From: Ruminococcus sp.
GTDB taxonomy: Bacteria; Bacillota; Clostridia; Oscillospirales; Ruminococcaceae
Reading direction: 5' to 3'
DNA length: 64,000 bases
NCBI GenBank assembly: GCA_017529875.1
Contig: JAFXNC010000049.1
Location: 1-64,000 of the forward strand
Positions within the stretch are counted from its first letter, which is position 1; the number at the start of each line of letters is the position of its first letter. The notes under the pieces are model-generated. The model was not told the origin of the DNA and made no database searches. It worked only from the letters and a program-made list of their open reading frames with translations. Shown here one piece after another: positions 24,767 to 33,009 of this stretch. The position numbers and the translations under genes are program-made.

Positions 24767-24884
24767 AAAGAAGAAAGAATAAAGAATAATAGTGGTGTCC
24801 GCGAAGCGGACGATTTTAGAAATCATCGCCGGAGGCGATACCGCTATTATTCTTTCTTATTTATTCTTTCTTCTTTCTTCTTTT
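24767..24884. repeat. Palindromic repeat family 1, copy A
   Basis: A large imperfect inverted repeat. Outer arms are AAGAAGAAAGAATAAAGAAT and its complement at the right end; inner arms contain GGTGTCCGC / and the core GGCGATACC with ATCATCGCC. The same outer arms and the GGTATCGCC-YCGGCGATGAT core occur at 43876-44006. It has no coding capacity and lies at a gene 3' end. Confidence 0.8.
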
Positions 24885-24975
24885 AGCAGGCTCTGCACTT
24901 GTCCGCGTCGATCCTGTATTCCGAGATAAGCTCGGCCGCCTTCGGGTCGTGGGTGACGGTGACTACGGTGCGCCG
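24883..24975 (-). pseudogene. ABC transporter ATPase, C-terminal remnant
   Basis: Minus strand reads RTVVTVTHDPKAAELISEYR then IDADKCRAC and stop. TVVTVTHDP is the H-loop block of exporter-type ABC ATPases (compare MCVTHDPKVAAKCSRVLYL in the intact gene at 37612). Upstream the sequence is not coding, so only about 30 codons remain. The stop codon overlaps the end of the palindromic repeat, so the repeat may have inserted at, or marks, a deletion end. Confidence 0.7.
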
Positions 24976-25017
24976 CCGCGATCCCGGAGAGCATTATGAG
25001 CAAACACAGCCCGGCAA

Positions 25018-25046
25018 TTGACTTTTGCGGTGTTGTTTAGTATAAT
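25018..25046 (+). promoter_or_regulatory. Promoter of the AraC-MutS-like operon
   Basis: TTGACT (25018-25023) and TATAAT (25041-25046) with a 17-base spacer. A leader of about 100 bases follows, with hairpins GGGG / CCCC (about 25057-25075) and CCGAC / GTCGG before the start codon. Confidence 0.8.
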
Positions 25047-25152
25047 GTTCATAAGGGGCAGGGCTCCTACCCCGACAATGTGAGCACAAAAAGTCGGGCA
25101 CGGTCCGTCATGATATGCTATACTGATATTACAGCGGAAAGAAGTGAACGTG

Positions 25153-25986
25153 ATGCAGGGTTGGATCGAGGGCTTTCAGAAGTCCATAGAGTACATTGAG
25201 CAGAACCTTTCCGAGGCGCTCGAGATCGAGGATATCGCAGCGAAGGCAGCGCTTTCGCCTTTCTACTATCAGCGTATCTTCGGGGCGCTCTGCGGCATGA
25301 CCGTGGGAGAGTACATCCGCGCACGGCGCATGACCACGGCGGCGCAGGAGCTGGCCTGCTCGGAGCGCAAGGTAATCGACATCGCCTTGAAGTACGGCTA
25401 CGATTCACCCGACAGCTTTGCGAAGGCCTTTCAGCGCTTTCACGGCATCACCCCGGCGCAGGCAAGAGAGTCCGGGGCGGCACTGCGGTCATTTGCTCCG
25501 CTGCATATCAAAATCACAATGGAGGGCGGAACTATGTTGGATTACAAGATCGTTGAAAAGGCACCCTTTACACTGGTAGGCCTCAAAAGGAGGTTCAACT
25601 CCGATACCAGCTATCAGGAGATACCCGGGTTCTGGGGCGAGTGGGCGCAGGACATGAAGGGCCTGAAAGGAATGTTCGGTCTGTGTTCGGACTCGGACGG
25701 AAAGAACTTTGACTACTGGATCGCAGATCTGTATATGCCCTGGGAGGATATCCCGGAGGGCTGCGGCACCTATCAGGTCCCGGGGGGACTGTGGGCGCTG
25801 TTCAAGTGCACAGGACCCCTGCCCGGCAGCTTGCAGACGGTCAACACGCAGATATGGTCGGAGTGGCTGCCCTCCTTGAAGGGCTATGAGCTGGCGGGGA
25901 ACTACTCGCTGGAGTTCTACCTGCCGCCTGCCAAAGACCCCGCTGACACCGTCAGCTACATCTGCATCCCCCTGAAAAAACTGTAA
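25153..25986 (+). CDS. AraC-family regulator with GyrI-like effector domain
   Basis: 277 residues. Unusually for AraC proteins the DNA-binding part is N-terminal: two helix-turn-helix units at about 9-105 (IEDIAAKAALSPFYYQRIFG and VIDIALKYGYDSPDSFAKAF QRFHG). The C-terminal half (about 125-277) is a GyrI/SOUL-type small-molecule-binding domain (FTLVGLKRRFNSD, YWIADLYMPWEDIPEGCGTY). Proteins of this layout (Rob/MarA-like, BltR-like) sense small toxic or cationic ligands. It is 11 bases before the MutS-like gene and likely co-transcribed with it. ATG 25153 chosen over in-frame GTG codons on site spacing. Confidence 0.9.
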   Translation: MQGWIEGFQKSIEYIEQNLSEALEIEDIAAKAALSPFYYQRIFGALCGMTVGEYIRARRMTTAAQELACSERKVIDIALKYGYDSPDSFAKAFQRFHGITPAQARESGAALRSFAPLHIKITMEGGTMLDYKIVEKAPFTLVGLKRRFNSDTSYQEIPGFWGEWAQDMKGLKGMFGLCSDSDGKNFDYWIADLYMPWEDIPEGCGTYQVPGGLWALFKCTGPLPGSLQTVNTQIWSEWLPSLKGYELAGNYSLEFYLPPAKDPADTVSYICIPLKKL

Positions 25987-25997
25987 GAGGTGATAGT

Positions 25998-27695
25998 ATG
26001 GAGAGAAGTCCCGGCTTCAGCCTGATGCAGCCCGCCGGCGCTGAGATCGAATACAAAAAGCTGCCGGATAACGTGATGCACGACCTGGGGCTCGATGTGT
26101 TCTGCGAGAAGATCACCGGCGACGCCAAAGAGCGCCGGCTGATCATGAACGTGCTCTCGCGGATATCCCCCGATGACTCTGTTGCGGCCTACCGCCGGGA
26201 GATCTTCGGGGATGTGCTCCGGCTGCCGGAGCTGAGAAAGGCCATGACGGTGCTGTTCGGGAAGATACAGTTCATGAAGGACTTCTCCACCATGCACAAG
26301 ACCACCGACGAGGAGCTGGGGCTGTGGCATCTCTTTCACCGCCTCGACGAGCTGGACAGCTACATCAGAACTGTCGAGGCCATGCGGAACTATCTCTCCG
26401 ACGAGAGGATATGTTCGCAGGGGCTGATCTCCCTGCGGGACTACATCACCGGGCTTTATGAGGACGCCTGCTTTGCGGACATGAAGAAGGACATCGCCGC
26501 GCTGAAAATGAAGGCCTCCGACGTGCAGAGCGTCACCCTGGGGGTCAACGTCAACGAGCGGTTCGAGGCCGTCAGCATCGGGCTGATATCGGTGAACAAA
26601 AAGCCCTTCAAAAAGTCGGGCATAGTCAGCAGCTTCGCCGACGCCATTGCCTCAAAGGACAAACTCAGCGACAGCTCCGACTGGGACGGCGATATGCACT
26701 ATCAGCAGGTCGGGGAGTTCACGAAAAACGACCAGCCCTCGGTGCAGTCGCTGTTTGGCTCCGACCACAGGCCCAAGTCCACCGTGGTCGGCACCGTGCC
26801 GGGGGACGGGGCGTCAAACTCCACGGTCTATCTCGAAACTGTGATGAACAAGATGCTGGGCACCCTGGTGAAGAAGCTGAGGGACACCCTCACCAAGTAC
26901 GCAAATGTGGCTATCGTGAACATCTCCGGGCTGGTGCCGGAGTTCATGTACTACATCAGATGCGCGGAGTTCATCGACAGCCTCACCGAAAAGGGCTGCG
27001 TGTTCTGCGAGGCTCAGCCGATAGCTGAGGGCGGTACTTCAATGGAGGCCAAGGGCTTTTACAACCTGAAGCTGGCGCTTACTATGGAGGATGTCAGCGG
27101 CATCGTGACAAACGACCTTTTCTTTGACCGGGAGCACACCGTCTACATCCTCACCGGTGCCAACCGGGGCGGCAAGACCACCGTGACCCAGGCCGTGGGG
27201 CAGCTGTTCGTACTGGCGCAGGGAGGGCTGTTCGTACCGGCGGAGAGCTTCCGGTATGTCCCCTGCGACTGCATCTTCACCCACTTCCCTGCCGACGAGG
27301 ACAAGACCATGGACTTGGGCAGGCTCGGGGAGGAGTGCGTGCGTTTCAGGGAGATGTTCTCCCAGGCCACGGACAGGAGCCTCCTGCTGCTCAACGAGAC
27401 CTACTCCACCACCTCCTTCGAGGAGGGGTACTACATTGCAAGGGACTCGGTGAAAGCCCTGCTGACCAAGAGTGTGCGTACCGTCTACAACACCCATATG
27501 CACAAGCTGGGGGAGGACGCAGAGGCGCTCACCCGGGAGAGCAGCGGTGCCGGTGCCGCCTCGCTGATCGTGCGCACCGAGGATGGGAAGCGCTCCTTCA
27601 AGGTGGCGGTCGCAAGGCCGGAGGGTTCATCCTACGCCCGTGACATAGCCGAGAAGTACGGCGTGACGTTTGAGATGCTTGTGGGGGAAAAATGA
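25998..27695 (+). CDS. MutS-related ATPase without mismatch-recognition domain
   Basis: 565 residues. The C-terminal half is a MutS domain V ATPase: Walker A GANRGGKTT near 387, Walker B-like LLLLNETYSTTSFEEG near 458, and the H-switch YNTHMHKLGE. The N-terminal half is helical, matching the core/lever domains (III/IV); there is no mismatch-binding domain I and no Smr nuclease, so this is not MutS1 or MutS2. Proteins of this class in Firmicutes have no settled role. Pairing with an AraC/GyrI regulator is notable: the locus may answer a DNA-active compound, but that is inference. GAGGTGA lies just upstream of ATG. Confidence 0.82.
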   Translation: MERSPGFSLMQPAGAEIEYKKLPDNVMHDLGLDVFCEKITGDAKERRLIMNVLSRISPDDSVAAYRREIFGDVLRLPELRKAMTVLFGKIQFMKDFSTMHKTTDEELGLWHLFHRLDELDSYIRTVEAMRNYLSDERICSQGLISLRDYITGLYEDACFADMKKDIAALKMKASDVQSVTLGVNVNERFEAVSIGLISVNKKPFKKSGIVSSFADAIASKDKLSDSSDWDGDMHYQQVGEFTKNDQPSVQSLFGSDHRPKSTVVGTVPGDGASNSTVYLETVMNKMLGTLVKKLRDTLTKYANVAIVNISGLVPEFMYYIRCAEFIDSLTEKGCVFCEAQPIAEGGTSMEAKGFYNLKLALTMEDVSGIVTNDLFFDREHTVYILTGANRGGKTTVTQAVGQLFVLAQGGLFVPAESFRYVPCDCIFTHFPADEDKTMDLGRLGEECVRFREMFSQATDRSLLLLNETYSTTSFEEGYYIARDSVKALLTKSVRTVYNTHMHKLGEDAEALTRESSGAGAASLIVRTEDGKRSFKVAVARPEGSSYARDIAEKYGVTFEMLVGEK

Positions 27696-27709
27696 GCGCC
27701 TGTTTCTGA

Positions 27710-27844
27710 TGTGTACTGCTCTCTGAGTCCATAGCCGAAAAAGGCCTGGACAGGACGCTCAGCGAGTACAACGAGACCACAAGGGAGATAAAAGAGAAAC
27801 TGCTCTCAGCTGTCGTGATACTTGTGATACGCAGAAGAAAATGA
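27710..27844 (+). pseudogene. C-terminal gene fragment of unknown family
   Basis: The frame after TGA 27707-27709 reads LLSESIAEKGLDRTLSEYNE then TTREIKEKLLSAVVILVIRR and ends RK, stop. It has no start codon and begins 14 bases after the MutS-like stop. Coding-like, amphipathic helices then a hydrophobic, basic end. I do not recognise the parent gene. Confidence 0.4.
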
Positions 27845-27854
27845 CACCACTGAC

Positions 27855-27899
27855 AAAAAACTCACGGAAGCCTTTCTCTGAGGCCTCCGTGAGTTTTTT
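27855..27899. terminator. Bidirectional terminator between convergent units
   Basis: AAAAAACTCACGG pairs with CCGTGAGTTTTTT, with inner GCCT / AGGC pairing. It closes the plus-strand AraC/MutS-like unit and, on the minus strand, the five-gene operon ending with the reductase. Confidence 0.92.
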
Positions 27900-28945
27900 C
27901 ATTCCGTCATGCCGTATATCCTCTCGATGAGCTCCGGGATGTTGAGCTGCTGCGGGCAGTTTTTCATGCAGGGTCTCCCGGTGCAGCTGCGGCAGGCGGC
28001 GTATACCTCGGCGATGTTCATGCGCATTTTCTTCATCGCCCAGTAGCGCTTGCCTAAGTGATAGTAGTTGTACTGCCTCAGGAGTATGTGTACCTCGTAC
28101 CCCCTGGGGCAGACGCACCGCTGGCACCGGGTACACCCTATGGGCGGGAAATGCTCCGAGAGGCGCTCCTTTACCTGCTCAAAAGTGAACTGCGCCGGCG
28201 GGTATTCCGTTAATGCGATCCCGGCCTGCTCCGGGGTGCCTATGCCGATGAGGGCGCAGGAGAACGGCCAGTGCAGCACCCCGCCGATGAGCTCCCCCGG
28301 CGTGAATGTGCTGAGCAGACACCCTGCGGCGTAGACCTTGTTGAGTATCAGTCCCTTGCCTTTGAAGTCCTCGTTTTCGGCGATGCGGTCCATTATGCCC
28401 CGCTCCATGATGTTGCCGCTGGTCTGTATCACGTCCACACGGCTGTCGGCAGCGGCTCTGGCGGCAACGCTGTAATAGTGGGTGGCGATCCCCGTATACC
28501 TGATGATGCCCGCCCTTTTCAGGTCGCAGAGGGCGTCGAGAGCGCCGTAGCGGCTGAAGGTCTCATCCTCGTTTTTCTCGTCCACCTGATGCACGAAATA
28601 GATATCCGGCTTGGTGCCCAGATTCTCCGCCGAGCGCATCACCTCCCGGAACATATCGTTGCCGTCCATAAACCGCGCCTTGTCGGAGATGATGATGTTC
28701 TCCCTGCCGACCTTGCGTGCGAAGACCCCCAGCTTGTACTCCGCGTCGCCGTATTCCTCGGGGATAGCCGTGTCATAGAGGTTGCAGCCCATGCGGCAGG
28801 CCAGCAGCATGATATCCACCGCCTCGTCCACATCCGGGCTGTAATAGTCCGGCAGCACCGGCACGTTGCCGCTGAGCACCGGTATAGTCCCGAAGCCGAT
28901 CTCTGAGACTTTAAGTCCCGTATTTCCCAGTTCTCTGTATCTCAT
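27899..28945 (-). CDS. Aldo/keto reductase with C-terminal Fe-S cysteine motifs
   Basis: 348 residues. Residues 1-265 are an aldo/keto reductase barrel (MRYRELGNTGLKVSEIGFGT; Asp and Tyr of the active site in LYDTAIPEEYGDAE; Lys in IISDKARF; His in IYFVHQVDE). The C-terminus adds two cysteine groups, CTRCQRCVCP near 273 and CRSCTGRPCMKNCP near 318, as in the ferredoxin-like extension of one AKR subfamily. It should reduce carbonyl compounds, possibly with electron input from an iron-sulfur cluster. Start overlaps the end of the LRR gene by four bases (ATGA). Last gene of the operon. Confidence 0.88.
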   Translation of the reverse strand: MRYRELGNTGLKVSEIGFGTIPVLSGNVPVLPDYYSPDVDEAVDIMLLACRMGCNLYDTAIPEEYGDAEYKLGVFARKVGRENIIISDKARFMDGNDMFREVMRSAENLGTKPDIYFVHQVDEKNEDETFSRYGALDALCDLKRAGIIRYTGIATHYYSVAARAAADSRVDVIQTSGNIMERGIMDRIAENEDFKGKGLILNKVYAAGCLLSTFTPGELIGGVLHWPFSCALIGIGTPEQAGIALTEYPPAQFTFEQVKERLSEHFPPIGCTRCQRCVCPRGYEVHILLRQYNYYHLGKRYWAMKKMRMNIAEVYAACRSCTGRPCMKNCPQQLNIPELIERIYGMTE

Positions 28946-31900
28946 AGCCTGTCACACCACGCAAAAGCATCCCCGGCGACCCTGACGTTCTCACGGTCTG
29001 CAAACACCACTTCTTCAAGCTCGCTGCAATAGGCGAAGGCCTGCGCCCCGATCTCCCTGACCGAGGCGGGTATCACGACTTTTTTAAGGCTCTTGCACCG
29101 GAAGAAGGCCATTTCCGGGATGACCTCCAGCCTGTCGGAAAGATGTATCTCAGTGAGGGAACAGCAGTGCTCGAAGGCCCGCTTGCCCAGCTGTTCAAGG
29201 CTGTCGGACAGGTCTATGCTCTCTAAGCTCTTGCAGCCGCTGAATGCCTGCGCCTCTATCCTGACCACGCCCCCGGCGCTGCGGACAGTCCTGAGCCACT
29301 TGCTGTTCTTGAATGCCCCCCGCCCGATGACGGCGGTGTCCTCCGACAGGACTATGCTCTCTAACAGGTGGCAGTCCATGTACACCTCCGCGCCGATCTC
29401 CTTTATCCCTCCGGGGAACACCAGATCCCTGATGTTGCCGGTGCTTTCCACCAGTACACCGCCTGAGAGCTTGAAGCAGTTTATGCACTCGGTGAATATC
29501 CTCCGCACCAGATCGGGGTAGGGCTTTTCCCCGATGTCGCTGACTTTTTCAAGAGTATATATCTTGCCGTCGGGGGTATGTATCTTTTTGAGGTTGAGGC
29601 AGTTTCTGAAAGCGAATGTATCCACCGCCACCCGGTCATTCCGGATGATAAGCTCTTTAAGGGCAGTGCTGCCCGCGAATGCCCAGGAGCATATCCTGTC
29701 GATATCCCCGGTGATCTCGGCGGTCTCGCCGCAGGTCGCCGCATCTATCAGCAGGCCGTTGACGATGTTGTATATGCCCTCACGGCGGTGCTTTTCAAGC
29801 CAGCCGGTGCCGGAGAAGGCCAGTTTCCCGCTGTATTTCACGCTCTTCGGGAAGACTATCTCCGCGACCCGCAGATGATCCCGGAAGGCCTCGTCGCCTA
29901 TGGAGACTATGTCCTCCGGTATCTTTACACGGAGGGCGTCGCCCCGGTACTTTTCGAGGCAGAGCTCCCTGTTTGCTTTGAAGCAGGAATACACGCTGCC
30001 GATGACCTCCTGCACCCGGAGCGGGTATGGGTTTCCGGCGGTGTTGCGGCTCTGGCTGAACTTTGAGAAGGCATAGCTCTCCCCGCAGTACACCACGGTG
30101 TCTGCGAAGGTGCAGCCGAAGAACACGCCGCTTTGCAGGGTGGTGCTTTCGTCGAGGACAACGGTCTTTAAACCGGAGCAGTCCGCGAAGGCATGATACC
30201 CCGCCGCCGCATCAGTCAGTTCAACTTTGGTGAGGCTGTCGCAGCGCTCAAAGGCTCTCTCCCCGATGACCCTGACGCCGGACAGGTCAATGCTTTGCAG
30301 CGCGGTACACTCGTCAAAGCACCTCCTGCCTATTTCAGTAAGCTCCTCCGGCAGCTTCACCTCTTTGAGCGAGCAGCACCCCGCGAAGACCTCGTCAGCG
30401 AGGCTTGTGATGCCCCGCAGCTCCGCCCTTTCGAGGCTCATGCAAAAGGAGAAAGCCCCCTTGTCCACCCGCGCAGCAAGTACTCTTATCTCCCGCAGGG
30501 AGGCGCACTTTTCAAAGGCGCCGCGCTCGATGACGCAGCCCTCGCTGTTAATGATGACGGTCTTTAAATTCTTGCAGCCGGAGAACGCATACTTCCCGAT
30601 GACCGCAGGCTTGTCGAACACCAGCTCGGTGAGCCCCTCGTCGCCGCAGCGGCTGTATGCCGGGATATCCTCCCCGGAGTAAACGGTCTCGTCAATGCGC
30701 ACCGCCGGGGGAGTGGTCTTCTCAAAGCCCGGCACCTCCAGCGATGTACACCCTCTGAACGCCGCAAAGCCCACCTCTCTGAGGGCGGCGGGGACGTTGA
30801 AGCGTATCAGCTTGCGGCAGTTCTCAAAGGCGCTCCTGCGGATGCTCACAAGGCCCTCCGGCATGACGGCGGACAGCATACACACGCAGTTGCGGAAGGC
30901 GTTTTCCTGCACCTCCCGGACTGTGCTGCTCATGATGACCCGGACAAGCTTCTCGTTGCCCTCAAAGCAGCTCTCCCCGATGACCTCCACGCCCTCGGGG
31001 ATGGTGACCCGCTCTTCCCTGCCGGTGTAGGAGATAAGCGTCCTGCCGCTGATATAGAAATCGCTCATGACCTGATCGTTTATCTGCCGTATCAGGTAGG
31101 GGGTATCGGTCTCATAGCTGATGCCCGAAAGGGGGTAGACCTCCCCTGCTATCACTATTCTTTTCAGGCTGCTGCACCCTCTGAACGCCCCCTCGTCAAC
31201 GGTGATATCGGCGCTCCTGAAGGCCACCTGCTCTAAGTTGATGCAGTTGCCGAAGGCGTTGGTCATGATGCGCCCCAGGCTCTCTGGGAATGAGATAGAC
31301 ACTATACCCTTCTTGTCAAAGAAGCAGCTTTTCTCGATGCAGCGTATGCCCTCCGGCAGCTCAAAGGCTTTGAGGTCGATGTGCATTTTATACAGCACGC
31401 CGTCCTCGATTTTCAGCGACTGGTATATCCCCCCGGCGACGGCTTTCACCACCGGATGTATCTCCCCGCCGGAGACCAGGGCGGAGATCAGGTTCTCCGA
31501 GCGGAAGCAATAGCCGTCGGAGAGGGTGATCTCTCTGAGCCCCACGCAGCCGTTGAAGACCTCGCTGCGGAAGTTGGAGATATCCACCCCGCTGTTGAGG
31601 GCTATCGAGGTCAGCTGTGTGTTGTTTGAAAAGGTCTGGTTCTCGAAGTGCTTAACGCCCCGGGCGGTGACGGTCTTCAGGCTGTCGCAGTAGAGAAACG
31701 CCCCCTGCCCGATGACCTTGACGCTGTCCGGCAGCAGAGCGCTTTCAAGAGAGTGGCACCTGTGAAAAGCTAAGCTCCCCACTTTTTCAAGCCCCTCCGG
31801 GAAGTTGATGCTCCGCAGCTTGCCGCAGCCCTTGAAGGCTCCCTCCCCGATCTCGGTGATCCCCTCCGGCAGGGTGACGTCGGTGAGCCAGGCCTTGCCC

Positions 31901-32016
31901 TTGAACGCCCCCGCACCGATGATCCTGACCCCCGCAGGGACGACGGCGCTGTGCGCCTCTCCGCAGTAGTCTGTCAGTATCCCGTTGTCTATGATGAAAT
32001 CTTCCGGCATTTTCAT
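28942..32016 (-). CDS. Giant BspA-type leucine-rich repeat protein without signal peptide
   Basis: 1024 residues made almost wholly of LRR_5 (BspA/TpLRR) units of about 23 residues, e.g. GAFKGCGKLRSINFPEGLEK, AFHRCHSLESALLPDSVKVI, AFAYCSELEEVVFADRENVR. BspA repeats are usually on secreted adhesins, but this one begins MKMPEDFIIDNGILTDYCGE with no signal peptide, no membrane span, no dockerin and no sorting signal, so it is predicted cytoplasmic or exported by an unknown route. It overlaps dus at its start and the reductase at its end, both by ATGA, so its expression is tied to theirs. Role unknown; a protein-binding scaffold is the safest guess. Confidence 0.9.
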   Translation of the reverse strand: MKMPEDFIIDNGILTDYCGEAHSAVVPAGVRIIGAGAFKGKAWLTDVTLPEGITEIGEGAFKGCGKLRSINFPEGLEKVGSLAFHRCHSLESALLPDSVKVIGQGAFLYCDSLKTVTARGVKHFENQTFSNNTQLTSIALNSGVDISNFRSEVFNGCVGLREITLSDGYCFRSENLISALVSGGEIHPVVKAVAGGIYQSLKIEDGVLYKMHIDLKAFELPEGIRCIEKSCFFDKKGIVSISFPESLGRIMTNAFGNCINLEQVAFRSADITVDEGAFRGCSSLKRIVIAGEVYPLSGISYETDTPYLIRQINDQVMSDFYISGRTLISYTGREERVTIPEGVEVIGESCFEGNEKLVRVIMSSTVREVQENAFRNCVCMLSAVMPEGLVSIRRSAFENCRKLIRFNVPAALREVGFAAFRGCTSLEVPGFEKTTPPAVRIDETVYSGEDIPAYSRCGDEGLTELVFDKPAVIGKYAFSGCKNLKTVIINSEGCVIERGAFEKCASLREIRVLAARVDKGAFSFCMSLERAELRGITSLADEVFAGCCSLKEVKLPEELTEIGRRCFDECTALQSIDLSGVRVIGERAFERCDSLTKVELTDAAAGYHAFADCSGLKTVVLDESTTLQSGVFFGCTFADTVVYCGESYAFSKFSQSRNTAGNPYPLRVQEVIGSVYSCFKANRELCLEKYRGDALRVKIPEDIVSIGDEAFRDHLRVAEIVFPKSVKYSGKLAFSGTGWLEKHRREGIYNIVNGLLIDAATCGETAEITGDIDRICSWAFAGSTALKELIIRNDRVAVDTFAFRNCLNLKKIHTPDGKIYTLEKVSDIGEKPYPDLVRRIFTECINCFKLSGGVLVESTGNIRDLVFPGGIKEIGAEVYMDCHLLESIVLSEDTAVIGRGAFKNSKWLRTVRSAGGVVRIEAQAFSGCKSLESIDLSDSLEQLGKRAFEHCCSLTEIHLSDRLEVIPEMAFFRCKSLKKVVIPASVREIGAQAFAYCSELEEVVFADRENVRVAGDAFAWCDRL

Positions 32017-32987
32017 TTCTCCGTTTCCTGGAATATGAGGCCGAGCAGCTTTCTCAGCCTGCTCATGCTCCCGCAGCGGAACATCTCCTGCTTGTAGGTC
32101 TTGGTCCCCGGGAGCCTTTTCATGAAGTAAGAGGCGATCTTCCGAACGTACTCCACCGCCGCCGTCTCGTCAAAGCAGCTCATGGCAAGGTCTGCCTGCC
32201 CCAGTATCAGCGAGAGCTTGGTGGCATCGGTCTTGGTCCCTGTGAGCCGGGCGAAGATCATGGGGTCCTCGAGACCGTACCGGGCGATCATCACGCCGTC
32301 GGCGCCTGTTCTGTCCATCATCTTCATGGCGTCCTCCTCGGAGCGTATGCCGCCGTTGGCTATCACCGGGATGTTCACCGCTTTTTTCGCCGCCTCGATG
32401 TACTCATACACCGGCTCGCCGTCGTACATCATGTTCCGGGTGCGCCCGTGGACGGTTATCATATCCGCCCCTGAGTCCTCGCACATCCGCGCAAACTCCG
32501 ACACCACTATCCGGCTCCTGTTCATGCCGGGGCGGAACTTCACGGTCACGACCTTGCCGCTGCGCTTGCAGGCCTCGATGATCCGGGATGCCAGGGGCAG
32601 ATTTTGAGTCAGTGCGCAGCCCTCGCCGCTTTTGATGATGTTGGGCACCGGGCAGCCCATGTTGATATCCACCAGCTCATACCCCCGGGTATGCTCCCCC
32701 TTGCAGGCGTACTCGAAGACCGAAGGCACCGACCCCAGCAGCTGCACCGCTTTCAGGGGCTCGGCATCGGTGGTGTAGAGCAGCTTTGCGGTGGCCTGAT
32801 CGTTGTATTTGAGGCCGTTGGCGCTGACCATTTCGGTGAAGGCCAGCCCCGCCCCCAGGCTCTTGCACATCATCCTGAAAGGATAACAGGTATACCCCGC
32901 CAAAGGCGCCATGAGCACATTCGACGGAGCTGTGATGCTGCCGATATGAAGTTTTTTCAGATAGCCTTCGCAAAACGTCTTCATCAT
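32013..32987 (-). CDS. dusB: tRNA-dihydrouridine synthase (Dus family)
   Basis: 324 residues. FMN-binding TIM barrel with the Dus hallmarks: LMAPLAGYTCYPFR near 25, VDINMGCPVPNIIKSGEGCA near 105-125 (catalytic Cys in the GCP block or following loop), VTVKFRPGM, ITVHGRTRNMMYDG and PVIANGGIRSEEDA. It reduces uridine to dihydrouridine in tRNA D-loops using NADPH/FMN. dusB is the usual Firmicutes member; the assignment to DusB within the family is tentative. Sits 22 bases after the kinase gene and overlaps the LRR gene. Confidence 0.9.
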   Translation of the reverse strand: MMKTFCEGYLKKLHIGSITAPSNVLMAPLAGYTCYPFRMMCKSLGAGLAFTEMVSANGLKYNDQATAKLLYTTDAEPLKAVQLLGSVPSVFEYACKGEHTRGYELVDINMGCPVPNIIKSGEGCALTQNLPLASRIIEACKRSGKVVTVKFRPGMNRSRIVVSEFARMCEDSGADMITVHGRTRNMMYDGEPVYEYIEAAKKAVNIPVIANGGIRSEEDAMKMMDRTGADGVMIARYGLEDPMIFARLTGTKTDATKLSLILGQADLAMSCFDETAAVEYVRKIASYFMKRLPGTKTYKQEMFRCGSMSRLRKLLGLIFQETEK

Positions 32988-33009
32988 ACCTGTCCTTTCG
33001 TGAAAGGGC

